A stretch of DNA of 64,000 nt, from assembly GCA_947396885.1 (NCBI GenBank), contig OX377206.1, forward strand, positions 90,083,960 to 90,147,959, given 5' to 3'. Shown here one piece after another: positions 32,141-44,180 of this stretch; positions within the stretch are counted from its first letter, which is position 1; each line of letters opens with the position of its first letter. The notes under the pieces were generated by a model. The model did no database searches and was not told the DNA's origin. It worked only from the letters and a program-made list of their open reading frames with translations. This DNA comes from Heligmosomoides polygyrus polygyrus. Lineage: Eukaryota; Nematoda; Chromadorea; Rhabditida; Heligmosomidae. A program made the translations under genes and the position numbers.

Positions 32141-35100
32141 ATGATTTCTCTGATATTGTCGGCACTCGTTCTGACAGTTTTGTCAGAGGACGCGTCGACT
32201 CAGACGAAGGTGAGTGGTACATGTTGCTGGAATAGTTCAAGGGTTTTCTGATTCTGAGAAGTGGGAAGTGATTTCTGGGGCACAGTTCAAGTTGAGTTGG
32301 ACGAGCGCATGTGAGCCTATGTTGTTCTACTAGAAGACTGTCGTATGCTCAGACCTGCGCTAAACTTCTTTCGTTCTAAGGCGTTACTTTTTCTCACGTC
32401 ACATCAGGTAATGGAAGATCTCTTCACCCAACTTGAAGGAGACCTGGCTTGGCCTAGCAGATTAATTTACGTCCTTTATAATACCGGATTCATGAGTGAC
32501 TTTACCCAGGGTTATGTGAGTAAAGGGCAGAAATACCCAGGGTTATGTGGGTAGAGGGTAGAAATAGAAGCATTGCTTGGAATTCACAAGAGCGTGGAGG
32601 TAGGAGATTGGTGTAGTAAAATTATGATGCTAAACTTGCCCTCTGCCCACTATCCTCTGTTGGTAAACTTATTCATTATCGTTAACCCATTACCTTAGCA
32701 ATCTTGAATACGGCCTCTAGTTTTCAAAGGCTTTTTTTGCCGTCTTTTATCTTCTCAGTTGTTCCACCGAATGTTGGATTTCATGTGCTCAGCAAAATTT
32801 GCTGTATTTTTTTCGACTGAAATAACAATTGGTCTGAAAGTGGCTGTCTTACAAAAGCATGGTTATAATCGTAATAAGTTTATTATTATTATTATTCTAA
32901 TGTTGGGCATAATGAGGGCGATACCTTTTTCGTTTAGTGGGCATTCTCAGTAGCTAATGCTGGCGCATCCCTACTAGTTTAGTAGCCTTATACTTAAATT
33001 CCGCTGTAGTGAACGCTTTAGCAACTCAGATATGTTCACGCATCTGTGTGGAAAGTAGACTTACAACAACAGCTTCTTATTTTCTTTGTAGTGCAAAGAA
33101 GATAAGAAAATAACCGGCTTCTGAATGCCAGAGGTATTCGAGTCGAATGACGTTCATGGTCACCTCGCTTCCATGACTTCGTTTCGGGCCGAAAAATGTG
33201 TTATGTCCTACCACCCTCCTCGAATTTTACCAATCGTTGCCGTAGCTGCCCGAAAAGGATTCCTTAAGAAGGAAATTATTTTTTTTTTGGCAAATGTCTA
33301 ACTAGTGCTATACAAGCTATCTGATGCAGTCTTTCACACTATAGAATTGCCTTTTGTATGGTTGTGAATTAGTTTTTTTTTTCCTAGCTGAATTCTATAT
33401 GTGTAGATTGTACCTAAAGACTGTACTCACCTAACCACTAAAGGGTCTTCAGGTATAGATCTGAGCGGCGAAGGTGAAATACATCGCGAGTATCCCCACC
33501 GCCCAAGTAGAAAAAATTGTTTGCTATTTATGCGTACTCTTTCAGCCTACTGAGTTAGGGTTGCTTAAAATTTACCAATGGTGTCGTCGGATTCACATAG
33601 TGTCATAAAACAGGGGCGACGAGCGTTCTACCCCCTCGTCCCCCTGGCCCGCCCACCCCCTAACCCCCTGGGCTTGCTCGAGAGTCCAGTGGCTGCCTTA
33701 CGAGATAGTGGAGACGCAGGCATTTGCCACGCCTCTGTTTAAAGGGCGGGGGGGTAGAACGCCACTCCGCCATAAAACAGCACCTCCCAAACTCGAATAC
33801 GCAGAATTGAAGAATAAAAAAAAAGCCGGCGTCACTCAATCGTCAATTATCCCAGACATAATAGTTTCGGATTCTTCTAGAGCGATGCATTTCTTCAGGG
33901 TTACCATAGTGTTTTATTAATCAAAAACTGTAAAAACTTCCTGTCGTAAAAAGCTTTGAGCAGAGGAAGATGCACTAAAATCAAAAAAAAAAATCTCCAA
34001 GTTCTCTCTTCGCCTCTGCGTTTTGTTAGTGTGTCAGTGTTGCTGTGCCAAACGAGGTTGTAAGTTGCAAATAAGCGCCCCCCCCCCCCCCCCATATTGG
34101 AAAGGGGCCGTTCCGATTCGTCCTAAGTGCCAAAACGAAAAGTCCCCATGCATGCATTAAAAGATTAAGGATAGCGACAAATAAGGGCGAAGTCAAACGA
34201 CGGCGTTATTCAATCCTTTTTGGGATGCGCCACGCATTCTACTTCTAGGGGATGTCGTAGAGGCATTCTGAATGTGTATTTGGCCATACAACAACTTGCG
34301 ATGTCTAGCCGATGGGCAAGTCATCGCTTTGTTTCTCCCAGACAAGTCTGAAACCACTTCACCGACTCCGGATGGAAGGAAGGCAGACTTGGTTGGCCTG
34401 GGGCAAATGTTTGGTCCTTTGGCATTGCAGTGTGTTTGCACTTCGTATTGTTTTAGGGGGCTCTATCCTGATAGGTTCAGGGACTTTGCAAAAATAAACC
34501 ACACATTTCTACTGTTTGAAGGGTAAAGATTCTTGGTATTCATATTAGCCGCTCAGATATACTCCTGAGACCCTTCTCTGGCACGTATGTTTTGTAATCA
34601 AAGGAAGCACTATATGTGTTTAGGATGCTTTTCTTGTCGCCAGCAAATTCCCGCAATCGATCTACGCAGTTGAAAACATGGACCTCGTTCTGGAATACGG
34701 CTTGTACAACACCGGTGATAAGGCTGCTTTGAAGGTTAGTTTTTGTAATTAATAAAGTAAAGTGAAAGTGAAGAGAGAGAGTATAAAATCAGAAGTCTTT
34801 TCTTCAGACAAAGTGGTTCGTTTCGCCACCTATCTCCAGACGAACGCTTTTGCTATAAGACCTCCCCGGTGGCTTTCCAGTGAGGGGGGAGGGGCGAGAG
34901 ATAATTTAACAAAATTGTTGATTCTATGCATCAAAATACAACGTAATAAAACCTTCATTATAATGTAGCATAATTAAAGATTTATTATGAAATAGTATTA
35001 TTAAAATTCTATAGAAATATAAATTACTTTTTTGCGTCTTGACTATTTTCCGTTTCTAGGTAACTGTTGACGATCGGCATTCGTTCCCTACGCAGTCGTT

Positions 35101-35584
35101 CGAAATAATCAAGGGTCTTCTCAATGTCCGATTCGAGAGGATTAATCCTGGAGCCAATGCGACGCACTCCGTTGTGGTAAGTTCTTCGAGATCGTGATAT
35201 TCTCTGTACTCCATATCTTTCCTGAATTGTTCTACAAGATGATATCTCAGGTCCGCCCTCGTCAATTCGGTGTCTTCAATTACACGTCAGCACAAATCAC
35301 CTACATCTCTGAGGGAAGCACTGACATTCGCGTCGGATACACTAATGCTCCCGGAGAGGGTACGTTTACAGGTTTTGGCGGTTTCTTTGTGCAACTGCCG
35401 CTACTGAAATGATCCTCTTCCAGGCTACATCTACCGCTTGAAAGAGTACGAACGAAAGTTTGCTCCCAAGTACATCTACTGGGTTGTATTCTTCATCCTG
35501 ATCGCTCCTACCACTTTGGGATCATTCCTCGCCTTCACCAAAAGCAAAACCAAATATGAGGAGCTTGCGAAGAAGAGAAATTAG
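32141..35584 (+). CDS. trap-2: translocon-associated protein subunit beta (TRAP-beta, SSR2), 5 exons
   Basis: Exons 32141-32209, 34624-34734, 35060-35176, 35251-35359 and 35424-35584; 567 nt, 188 aa (human SSR2 is 183), phases consistent. Residues 1-15 are a signal peptide. The luminal domain shows the family pattern VASK, YAVENMDLVLEYGLYNTG, FEIIKGLLNVRFERINPGAN, SVVVRPRQFGVFNYTSAQITY and NAPGEG. Two N-glycosylation sequons (Asn93-Ala-Thr, Asn109-Tyr-Thr) sit where the family has them. One membrane helix at about 152-173 is followed by a short Lys-rich cytosolic tail ending KKRN. By family it is a subunit of the ER TRAP complex next to Sec61, helping translocation. The first intron (2.4 kb) holds a SINE and G/C-rich repeats. 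The symbol follows the C. elegans orthologue. Confidence 0.96.
33622..33762. repeat. inverted repeat with C/G-rich ends in TRAP-beta intron 1
   Basis: GCGTTCTACCCCCTCG at the left and GGCGGGGGGGTAGAACGCC at the right are complementary, about 140 bp apart. It resembles the poly(G)-TIR architecture but with a different terminal sequence. No target duplication identified. Confidence 0.5.
34078..34093. repeat. 16-C run in TRAP-beta intron 1
   Basis: GTTGCAAATAAGCG precedes sixteen C residues. The GCAAATA context recalls the poly(G) family terminus, but the run has the opposite polarity. It is about 530 bp upstream of exon 2. Confidence 0.6.
34195..34410 (-). repeat. tRNA-derived SINE, copy 11, head-truncated
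   Basis: Minus-strand copy in TRAP-beta intron 1. It begins with GACGGCGTTATTCAATCC, keeps the central block GACAAGTCTGAAACCAC, and stops in GGTTGGCCTGGGGC before the B box. Confidence 0.8.
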
Positions 35585-35767
35585 GAATATTTCAGAGTAT
35601 AATTAGTGTTGTTATGCCTTAAGTCTAGAATGCAAATGTTTCTTTCACTTTGACTGAATTAATGTAAAACCTCCTTCGCCCACCGAGGGACGTCTCACAG
35701 CGGGTGGCTGACGTTTGAAGTATTCTCGATATCAGATACATTGTTTTTGAATTATTTTAAATTATTG

Positions 35768-35773
35768 AATAAA
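35768..35773 (+). terminator. polyadenylation signal AATAAA for TRAP-beta
   Basis: Canonical AATAAA 184 nt after the TRAP-beta stop, followed by a GT-rich stretch (TTTATTGTGTTTTGACTTGG). This is a plausible 3' end of the transcript. Confidence 0.6.
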
Positions 35774-37004
35774 ACGTTTATTGTGTTTTGACTTGGTTTG
35801 ACCTGAATTTTGACCTGAATTGTTTTTTTTTTGGAATGGTATTACAGGTGACTGGATGGCAGGTGAATCTGTTTATGGTTGCCCTGGTTTCAGAATAGGC
35901 GCCTCTTCTGTGAAAAAGTACTGCCATTGTTCCGGCGTATTTGAATGCCACTGTATGTCTGAAGTCTGAATACATACATTGTTCGCACTTGTCAAACACG
36001 CGGCCTCTGTCTCAACACAATGACTCATTCGTCTGCTTTACTTGTTCCAGTTCTTATCCAGAAAAAGCTGGTTGTTCTTTGTCTGTCGCCTTTGCTTCTA
36101 GAGTGCCCAGAAAGTTCCGGGAAAGTTTTCCTCCCGTTCTTAATTTAGGAAGCATACAAACTCAACACAATACGACAGGTCTTGTTTTTACACCTTCTTC
36201 AGAGCGATTTAGTCATGTGAGGTGGTAGGGTCCATGCCCTTATGATTCATCGCCATGTTAACCTTTCGAGGACTCCTGCCGTTGTGCTGACTTCGGCAGA
36301 ATCTAGCCTGATCACGTGCCTTCTCTCTAGTTGTTCTTCTGGTGTTTCGGACCCTAACGTAAATTTATTGCGGGCGTCACTGGCCTGGCCTCAGTAGGTG
36401 TCCATACTAACTGAGACGTTGTTCTCTGAGTCTCACTTTGAGTGGTGCTTCTCTTATCACTGCCGTGATGTATTTATTTCCCATTCTATCCATTCCAGGT
36501 CCACGTCCATACCCATCTGAGAATTCTTCTTTCAGCAGCGTATAGCTGCCGCTTCTGTGTCTTACCCAAAGTGCAATGTTCACTACACTAAATCACAACA
36601 GTCTTGACTGATTCGCTATGGAGTGTCCTGGAGCATATAAATGGTGAACTGTTTTACTCGTATTCCCCTTCAGGAGCTCTTTACCTTTTCTTCATCGAAC
36701 ACAAGGAGTGGTCAATGGAAGATCCACTTTCCCAAACCATAAAGCAATATATGCTCTCAGATTTTCAATTGACATCCTGGCTCTGCATTTTTGAAATTAT
36801 TTAAGAAACACATCTTACCAAATTCTGTAAGGCAATATTTAAAAAAAAAACCTCTTGACCGATATTTTCAGAATGCAGCGTAGTAGCTTTCATCTTTACA
36901 ACGTGTTTTCTAATGCTTGTTTTGTTTTTTTCTTGTTTACAATGACTTTAGCGTATGCTTTGAAAAAACATTTGCATTGTTTTTCCTTCGCATGGCTATC
37001 CATA
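35774..37004. other. no recognised feature
   Basis: Scattered short ORFs on both strands without protein-like features; no repeat matched within the window. Confidence 0.4.
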
Positions 37005-37292
37005 AGGATAAAGGATAAAGGACGGCGTTACTCAATCCCTTCTGGGATGCGCCAGCGCATTCTACTTCTACGGGATGTCGTGGAGGCGACATGAATGCGT
37101 ATTTGGCCATACAATGACTTGCGGTGGCCAGCCGATGAACAAGTCAGCGCTTTATCCTTCCCAGACAAGTCTGGTACCAATCCACCGACCCCGGAGGGAT
37201 GGAAGGCTTGATTGGCCTGGGCGGGAAATCCGAAGCAAGAACCTGGTATCGGGTGCACACGACAGTCGCGCCTCCTCCGACTGCGCTACACG
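37005..37292 (-). repeat. tRNA-derived SINE, copy 12
   Basis: Well preserved minus-strand copy: AAGGATAAAGGATAAAGG tail at left, ACTCAATCCCTTCTGGGATG junction, and head ending GCGCTACACGCGCC at right. Very similar to copy 6, including the GCGACATGAATGCG variant, so the two share a subfamily. Confidence 0.88.
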
Positions 37293-38260
37293 CGCCCCAT
37301 ATAGAGAATAAAAAAAAATATATGTGGCCACAGAGGATTCCGGTGAATTCTACTGAGTCAAGTCGGGCCGCGCTTATCTGTCTCCTGACCACCTAGTCTG
37401 CAGTGTAATTGTGCTCAAATGACCTATGTCGTGCCCAGGGTGAGTCCGCTGCACCGGTGGTAGAACTCATGTGGCCCTCAACCCGAGGCTAGGTGTGAGG
37501 CACAACCGGAGTTGAGGTGTTACCCATGCGCGCTAGCTCTTAATTAGCTGCCACGTTAGGGGTGAGGCCCTCGTTGCCCCGACTTGGCACACCTTATACC
37601 AATGCGAATGTTATTTAGGATCTCCTGCGCAGACTCCACCTGCACTGGCTCCCCGGCGACCCTCGCTCATCTTCACATCACTTACGTGATACAGTTGAAC
37701 CAGCCGACCTTCTGCAGTATTTACCACTGCGCTCGAAATAAACCTCTCACTCTCGAGTCACATGACAATGCGCATAGATAACATATTTTATAGCAACTCC
37801 AATACACACAGTGATATCAATATAGGAACACAATTGCCTACGAGTTAAGGCTGAGCCCCGCCACGTTACCTACGATCAGACCCAAACGCAAGCTGCAGAT
37901 CCTTTCTTGCTCCTACCCTGGAGCCTGCGCTCACGAGGGCGATGGCTTGGTCGGCCTCTGCGGTTACCTCTGTTGTCGTCCCTGCGCGTCCTGTCCTGGT
38001 TGTCCTGGAGTCCTGCGCGGCTGGTCGAGTCGATGTCCTGATGGAGAGGACACTGCGCTGACGATGAAGTACCGGAGCGGAAAGCGGACCGATCGCTCGC
38101 TCGGTGGGACGGCGAAGCCGAAGACTGCCGGGTGCGCGCGGGAAGGCGTTTATAGTGTTTCGCGGCGCGTGCGCGCGACCGTATGCCGTCCGCGTCGGGA
38201 CCAGGGCGCCTCCCAGCGTGTGTGCATTTGAAGAGTCGTGATGGAGCGTGGCGAACGTCA
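37293..38260. other. GC-rich unassigned segment
   Basis: The part 37900-38230 is strongly GC-rich with long frames on both strands (minus-strand 131-codon frame 38261 to 37866, rich in Arg, Thr and Ala). The part 37400-37600 is less AT-rich than its neighbours and has short internal complementarity. No domain is recognisable. It is probably repetitive or transposon-derived, but nothing in the window matches it. Confidence 0.3.
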
Positions 38261-39469
38261 CGATAACCTATTCATGTAGGTATTCGAATGATTTTCTCTA
38301 TAATTCGATTATTCATGTATTTTTCATTCTTCGAATGTATTCGAATTCATTATTCATTCGAATATTCAGCTAAACAGCTTCACCAGGAAGCTTAGGATGA
38401 GGCGTCTTTCGATAGATTACAATAGAATCCCACGCCGACCTCAAAAGGAACTAAACATTTCCCTCCCCCCGCTGTAAAATACAAGGAAAGTTGCGGATTT
38501 CATCATGTTGTACAGAATTCTCGCAAGTAAACTATCTCTCAATCCAAAAGATTTCTTTGATGGAGTGGTGACAATATTCATAAGAGGAGAGCAGAAACTC
38601 CGGTTCTCGGTTGCTAAATCATGTGTAAGGTGTGACTTCATAACGTATAGGTTTCTGAAGGAGTTCAATTTGCTACTTGGAAAGTACGAGGACCTGATAA
38701 GGATCTCTGCGCAAGCTTGTAAGGTGTTTATAATGAGTTCGACTAGAGGACCTACTGACTATGATTTAAGACTGTTGAGGTTTAGTTCATGATTGAGTGT
38801 TATAAGGATTTAATATTGTCGACGTCTTGTTCATGGTTGAGTACTATACCGTACTGTGTTGTAACGCTATTATATGCTAGACTGTTGTCTATGACTAGAA
38901 CAAAATAAATAAAAATTGATGAACCCTTATTTATATGTCCACCTTGCCAGGTCATAGGCTTATAGGTGTGGCGGGACTTCTGTACATACAGGATGGTTCA
39001 CGTGAAGTTTGACGTCAAAAAAACTATCCACAGCATTAAAGGGGTCAGTTCGAATAGGAAGTACCTTCCTTTATTCAATAAAAATGACCTCCATTAGCTT
39101 CAAGCAGAAAAGCCTCGTCTTCGTATCATGGAGCTTTATGGAATGAACATCGAAGAAACGATGTCGGAAATAATGCTAACCAGGAAAACGTTGCATAAGG
39201 AACAAAAGTGAAACACTGACATGAAACATTTATAGCTAGATGTAGATAACCGGATCTATACTAATCGGAAGAGGAGGGGGGCATATGGTGATTTGCGTCT
39301 CCATTCCCTCCCTTGAGTTTCAACGAGAAATTCAACTGCTGTCTCATTATGCGAGGATTTGCGTGGCATGAGATGACCTGCGCAATCGGCATTTTAGGTT
39401 GCCCCCTCCCGACTAGGGTTGATGCAGACCCCTTCAAATGATGGAGATGCTTGCTCAGAATGTATCCAT
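38261..39469. other. no gene; eroded poly(G)-type ends at 39255-39426
   Basis: AT-rich. At 39262-39290 TACTAATCGGAAGAGGAGGG and at 39399-39422 (reverse complement) ATCAACCCTAGTCGGGAGGG look like the two ends of an old poly(G)-TIR element of about 170 bp. ORF 38505-38792 is not recognisable. Confidence 0.35.
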
Positions 39470-40937
39470 CAGGGATGAGCGGATTAACCGTTATCCGTTA
39501 TCCGGTTTCCGGGGGGTTTTGGCCTATCCGTTTTGTTGTTCGTTATTCGGAGATTTTAGACCGGATAACGAACAACAAATTAGCTGAATCTTAGCTTTGG
39601 ACGTGGTGATTGGTGGACTATGTATAGGATCTTTCATGATCGTAAGAGTAGTCGTCAGAAGTATTCAAAAGTATTCAAATCTAGAAGGGTTAATTGAAGT
39701 TTCCTGACTTGAACTGGCTCCATGGTTTAAAGATATCTAACTTCCAGCCTTCCAGAAGGCTCGCTAAGCCTGTACCATACTTATATGAAGCGTACTTAGC
39801 ACAGCATTGTTCATTCATCTCAAGTCATGTGCTGACCAAGAAGGCATACAAACTGCTACTAGCAATCGCGAAAAGTGGAGAGCCGCATCCCGGGAAGAAA
39901 TTTTTAACGCAGATCTTTCCATCGTATCATTTGTGTTTACACGATTGCAGTATGTTCGATTTGATTGCAGGCGGTAATTGTACCTTTTTAGCCATATTCT
40001 GTCGTGAATTGTCAAAAAATACTGCAGTACAGCAGTGAATACTAGCAAAAGAAATAGGATTAATACGAATACATAGAATGAGCAACTTCTCCAATAGAAA
40101 GTTTAGGGGAGCAATAAACTACTAAAAAAACTTATCATCGTGGGTGCACAAGACATGTAGATCTGTTTTAATTTGTGTTTTTTATGAAATTTATCTGCAA
40201 CATAGGGAATACCTCCGATTTGTGACTGGATCGGATATTCTTCCTCTGCTCCAGAAAGGATCGGTCGGATATTCTTCCTCAGATCCAGAAGGTCTGGATG
40301 TCATAACCCTTTGAGTGTGTGTTTGCCGTACACAATTGCTTGCCGTTACTACCCAAAAGTTAGTATTTTATCCATCCCAGATAATTCCACGCTGAAGTAC
40401 CTTGGGATGCTATCGTGCAGCAAGAACAGTAACGGTTCATAGCATGTGTGGGACAAGATCGTCATGTGAAGTTTGTTTCGCTGGATGTCTCCTGCCTTCT
40501 TTTTCTTTCCAGAGACATCGGCGGAAGAATTGCTCTTCCAAGGATTACTCTATTTTTCAACTGCTCTAATTGAAAAAAGAGTTAAGCGCAGAGTAAGGCT
40601 GATAAATAAGACAATCCACCCGACCCCTTGGAAACAGGTGAAAGGCGGGTATGTTGCTGTGTGTTTGTCTTCCTACGGATAGGCAGAAAACACCTTAGAG
40701 CGTCGTTAATGTGGCGACACCAAAACGTTTGAAAACACTACTAAAATGTCTAGAAATGACTTATAAATTAACAGTGCTTCAAGTCCTGATCTGTTGTTGA
40801 AATTAGTGCAATTTAAAACTAGTTTCAATTTTTGTTGTTTGTTCGTTATCCGTTTTTCCGTTATCCGGCCATTTTCGGGCAAAATTATCCGTTATCCGTT
40901 ATCCGGTCTTCAAAATTTTATTATCCGCTCATCCCTG
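39470..40937. mobile_element. hAT-like element, non-autonomous or decayed
   Basis: A 1468-bp element beginning CAGGGATGAGCGGAT and ending in its complement (ATCCGCTCATCCCTG). It is flanked by an 8-bp duplication GTATCCAT (39462-39469) and GTATCCAC (40938-40945), one mismatch. Subterminal regions are packed with CCGTTATCCG repeats in both orientations. CAGGG-type ends plus an 8-bp duplication are hAT hallmarks. Internal ORFs (39694-40038, 40473-40682) show no transposase motif. Confidence 0.75.
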
Positions 40938-40945
40938 GTATCCAC

Positions 40946-41639
40946 CTTACAGAGGAGTAGGTAGAAGCAAACCCTGAGCGATCTTCCCTTAATTTAGTTT
41001 CAGGTTTGAGATGAATAGCATAGAACGATTTATTAACGTCGACCATAACACTTCATCGTTATACATACAGCTCCATCGCGTGGAAATAAGGGCCTTCCTT
41101 GTCGAAAACTGGTAGCAGATTGCGGGCACCTGGTACAGGCACAAAAAGCTACGTAAGTGTAAGACTAGTGGAGCTTACGTCATTGCTTTTTTCGGTTCCA
41201 CTGCTGAATTTGTAAGGTTTTGAAGAATAGATACACAAATAAGGTACTGATCCTTTTTGATGCATAAGATACATGCTGCGAATATGCAGCACTGTACATT
41301 ACTGCCGTCCTGTGGTATGCGCTCGAATTCTCCAGTGTCTTCACCCATTCAATACCAGATGAATATTAGAATAGCAACAGAAACAGAAGTACACAACCTC
41401 ATTTACCCCTGCATATCTGTGGATCTAATTCTGGCGCTCCTTCAAACGCATTCCATCAGCGTCCACTACACGTTCGGAACGGCTTCATTCAAGTGTCTCG
41501 CTTTCGTCGTAGAACAGGTTCCAGCAGCTTTTCGATGATCTTCCTCTGGTTGTCGTCGCCCGATATGCGACGTTTCGATATTTTCGCTCCGTAAAGGGTA
41601 TAGGTATTGGCGGCGCTATATCGGCGTTGATCGACCTAT
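40946..41639. other. no recognised feature
   Basis: Contains an unrecognised 93-codon plus-strand ORF at 41257-41538 with no splice context. Confidence 0.35.
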
Positions 41640-41860
41640 TAATGGATGCGCCGCGCATTCTACTTCTTTTGGCCTAAGGAATGACTTGCGGCGGTCATCC
41701 GTTTAATAAGTCAGGTTTAGTGCTTATCAGTCAAGCCATGTGCCAGCTCAACAACTCCTGAAAGATGGAGGACTTGGCTAGCCAAGGCAAGACTTGATCC
41801 TGGATCGATTTGAGGTGAATACGGCAGTCAGTTGACGCCTCTTCCGATTGCAGCACTTTA
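41640..41860 (-). repeat. tRNA-derived SINE, copy 13, degraded
   Basis: GGATGCGCCGCGCATTCTAC and the AATGACTTGCGGCGG block identify it. The tail is lost and the head is mutated (GGATCGATTTGAGG near 41800). Confidence 0.65.
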
Positions 41861-41957
41861 TTTCTCAAATATTTGCAATCTGATTCGACAGTTGACTGCT
41901 GGGCAAGGATTTGCAACTGCAAAAACTTCAAAATGTGTTGTGCGTAAAAAATAAGAA

Positions 41958-42545
41958 ACAGTAAAGGGCGTCGTTAGTCAATCCCATTGTGGGACGCTCC
42001 ACGCATTCTATTTTTTTACGTAATATCGTGGAACCAACTTGAACTCGTGCTTGTCCTATGCGATGATTTTCTGTGTGGGCGATCGGTAAATTTATTTATA
42101 TAATACATGAAACTCCATGCAACAAAGCAAAGAATTAAGAAGAGAACCTAGCGAAGGCAGGAATAGGAAAAAATACGGTAAAGAATAAAAAATGATAAGC
42201 TTCTAAGACGCGCACTAAAGATACTGGTCAATAAGTCTTTTGAACTCGTTCAGTGAGTTTGGTAATGCGTGTTTGTTGACAACTTCAGAAATTTCGCGCC
42301 AATTCTATTATACAAGTGAACGATGCTGATCTTATATTGCATTTTGGCCCAGGAAGCTGAATCTTCCACTGCGCACCCATTGCACCAGAAGCCGCTTAGC
42401 AAATTAGCGTTTCATCCTTCCCAGTGAAGTCCGTTGCGTCGAGTCAACGACCGCAAAGGAATAGAAGACTTGGTTGGCCTAGGCAGGACTCGAGCCTAGA
42501 ATCGAATCGATGTGATTGTGACCGTTAGTTGAGGCCTCAACGATG
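41958..42545 (-). repeat. tRNA-derived SINE, copy 14, split by a CR1 fragment
   Basis: Left half (GGGACGCTCCACGCATTCTA to GTGGGCGATCGG) and right half (TTTCATCCTTCCCAGTGAAG to GACTCGAGCCTAGAATCG) form one old minus-strand SINE. A CR1-like 3' end (42086-42375) is inserted between them. Confidence 0.6.
42086..42375 (-). mobile_element. CR1-like LINE 3' end fragment
   Basis: AAATTTATTTATATA tail at the left. At 42220-42250 TACTGGTCAATAAGTCTTTT corresponds to the C-terminal RYLQ region coded at 10199-10240 on the minus strand. Further to the right, GATCTTATATTGCATTTTGG matches the 10315 region. A severely truncated 5' end leaves only the last few dozen codons. Confidence 0.68.
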
Positions 42546-42594
42546 CCAACAGACTGCCACAATCAGAAGCGCCCTCGAAGTGAACATACCTAGA

Positions 42595-42855
42595 ATAGAA
42601 TTAATCAATCCCTTCTAGGATACGCCATCCATTCTATTTCTACGTGGTGTCGTTGAGGCAGTTTGAGTGCGTATTCCTCCTATGCTGTGAGCAGCCGATG
42701 GCTAAGTGAGCGTTTAATCCTTTCCAGACAAGTCTGATAGCAATTCAGTAACCCCGGAGAGATGAATGTCTTAGTTGACCAGGGCGAGAAATCCGAACCT
42801 GGAATCTGGGATCGCGTGTACACGACAGCCGACACCTCCTCCGACTGCACTATGT
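42595..42855 (-). repeat. tRNA-derived SINE, copy 15
   Basis: Minus-strand copy: ATTAATCAATCCCTTCTAGG junction, CTTTCCAGACAAGTCTGATA middle, and head CACCTCCTCCGACTGCACTA. Point-mutated but nearly complete; the TTTATCC tail is not preserved. Confidence 0.78.
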
Positions 42856-43261
42856 AGCGCACGCTTTCTTACTACAGCATGGTTGTAAAAATCCCTAAAA
42901 TTCCTCCTTAAAATTTGCCAGTGCCAAGCATCACTTGAGAGCCCTACACTCTTCACATGTTCTGAGGAAATTTAGGCTCTCAGTAGTCTTTGAAATCTTT
43001 GACAACGAATTTTGATCGTACCATAATCATAGGACCACTTGAGCTTTAGAAACCTGATTTAAATGGAATGCTTTGTACTGTCACCATGAGGAGTGTTCAC
43101 CATACAGAATCCACGAGGTATCAGGTGATTTTGCTCTGTTTGAACAAGAACTGACTCCAGACACCGTCTATGTTGCAAGGTTGAGTTGAGCAGCATAGTA
43201 ATTGCTGAGTTTTACTCCATTTCGTATGGTCCCAGTTATTTCTGCGCTCTATTTTCGATTC

Positions 43262-43860
43262 CTGGTTGTGCGATCAGTCGGAGGAGGTGCCGACTGTCGC
43301 GTGTATCCAATTCCTCTTCCTTGGTTCGGGTTTAACGCCAAGGGAAACCAAGCCTTCCATCGCTCCGGGGTCGGTGAATTGGTACCAGACCTGTCTGGGA
43401 AGGTGAAAGCACTGACTTGCCTATCGACTAACGACCGCAAGTCATTGAGTAGGCAAATAAAGCATAAAGGATAAACTACGGCGTTACTCAATCCTTTTTG
43501 GGATGCGCCACGCATTCTACTTCTACGGGATGTCGTGGAGGCGATTTGAATGCGTATTTGGCCATACAATGACTTGCGGTGGCCAACCGATGAACATGTC
43601 AGCGCTCTATCCTTCCCAGACAAGTCTGGTACCAATTCACCGACCCCGGAGGGATGGACGGCTTGGTTGGCCTGGGCGGGAAATCCGAACCAGGAACCTG
43701 GTATCGGGTGCACGCGACAGCAGGCGCCTCCTCCGACTGCGTTACACGCGCCCGAGTAGGCAAACACACATTCAAATTGCCTCCACGAGATCCATTAGAA
43801 GCAGAATGCGTAACGCATCCCAAAACGGATTCAGTAACGCCCTCGTTTATCCTTTATGCT
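43262..43860 (+). repeat. tRNA-derived SINE, copy 16, host of a nested SINE
   Basis: Left part 43262-43457 (CAGTCGGAGGAGGTGCCGAC to GTCATTGAGTAGGCAAA) and right part 43765-43860 (CACACATTCAAATTGCCTCC to TTTATCCTTTATGC) reconstitute one plus-strand SINE. It is interrupted by copy 17. Confidence 0.88.
43458..43753 (-). repeat. tRNA-derived SINE, copy 17, nested in copy 16
   Basis: Full-length minus-strand SINE inserted in copy 16, with a perfect 11-bp target duplication GAGTAGGCAAA (43447-43457 and 43754-43764). The tail is AAAGCATAAAGGATAAA. Nesting shows that this SINE was active after copy 16 had already fixed. Confidence 0.93.
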
Positions 43861-44180
43861 TCTCCCTGTCTCCTATCGCTGCCGTAGTGGAGTATGAACA
43901 CACCTCGCTGTGTAGTTTCCATCTTGTCCAATAACATCTGAGTATGATCATAGGTGCATTTAAACCAGAGATAATGACTTATTTAATATCAGATCATCTA
44001 CTCTGCACTAGCTCGTAAGAACGTCTTGTCGAAGAACTTATCGTATCGTAGTTAGAATGCCACATCCGTATAGAAATGATGAACAGGCTAAAATAACTGC
44101 AAGAAAATTCAGAAAGCTCGCTGCAGTACTACAATAGTCTACAAGAGCGTAGTCTTTAGATTCCCACTTATACACCTTGC

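Noticed and set aside
37400..37600. Possible spliceosomal RNA or other structured RNA gene (CCCAGGGTGAGTCC resembles part of U1).
   Set aside because: The match is limited to a short stretch; the U1 5' end and Sm site context are absent.
37866..38261. 131-codon minus-strand ORF as a gene.
   Set aside because: Composition-driven (GC-rich, open on both strands), with no domain, splice context or start context.
43503..43934. ORFs of 140-170 codons at SINE-rich loci (for example 43249-43767 and 43503-43934).
   Set aside because: They are translations of SINE consensus sequence and recur at every well-preserved copy.
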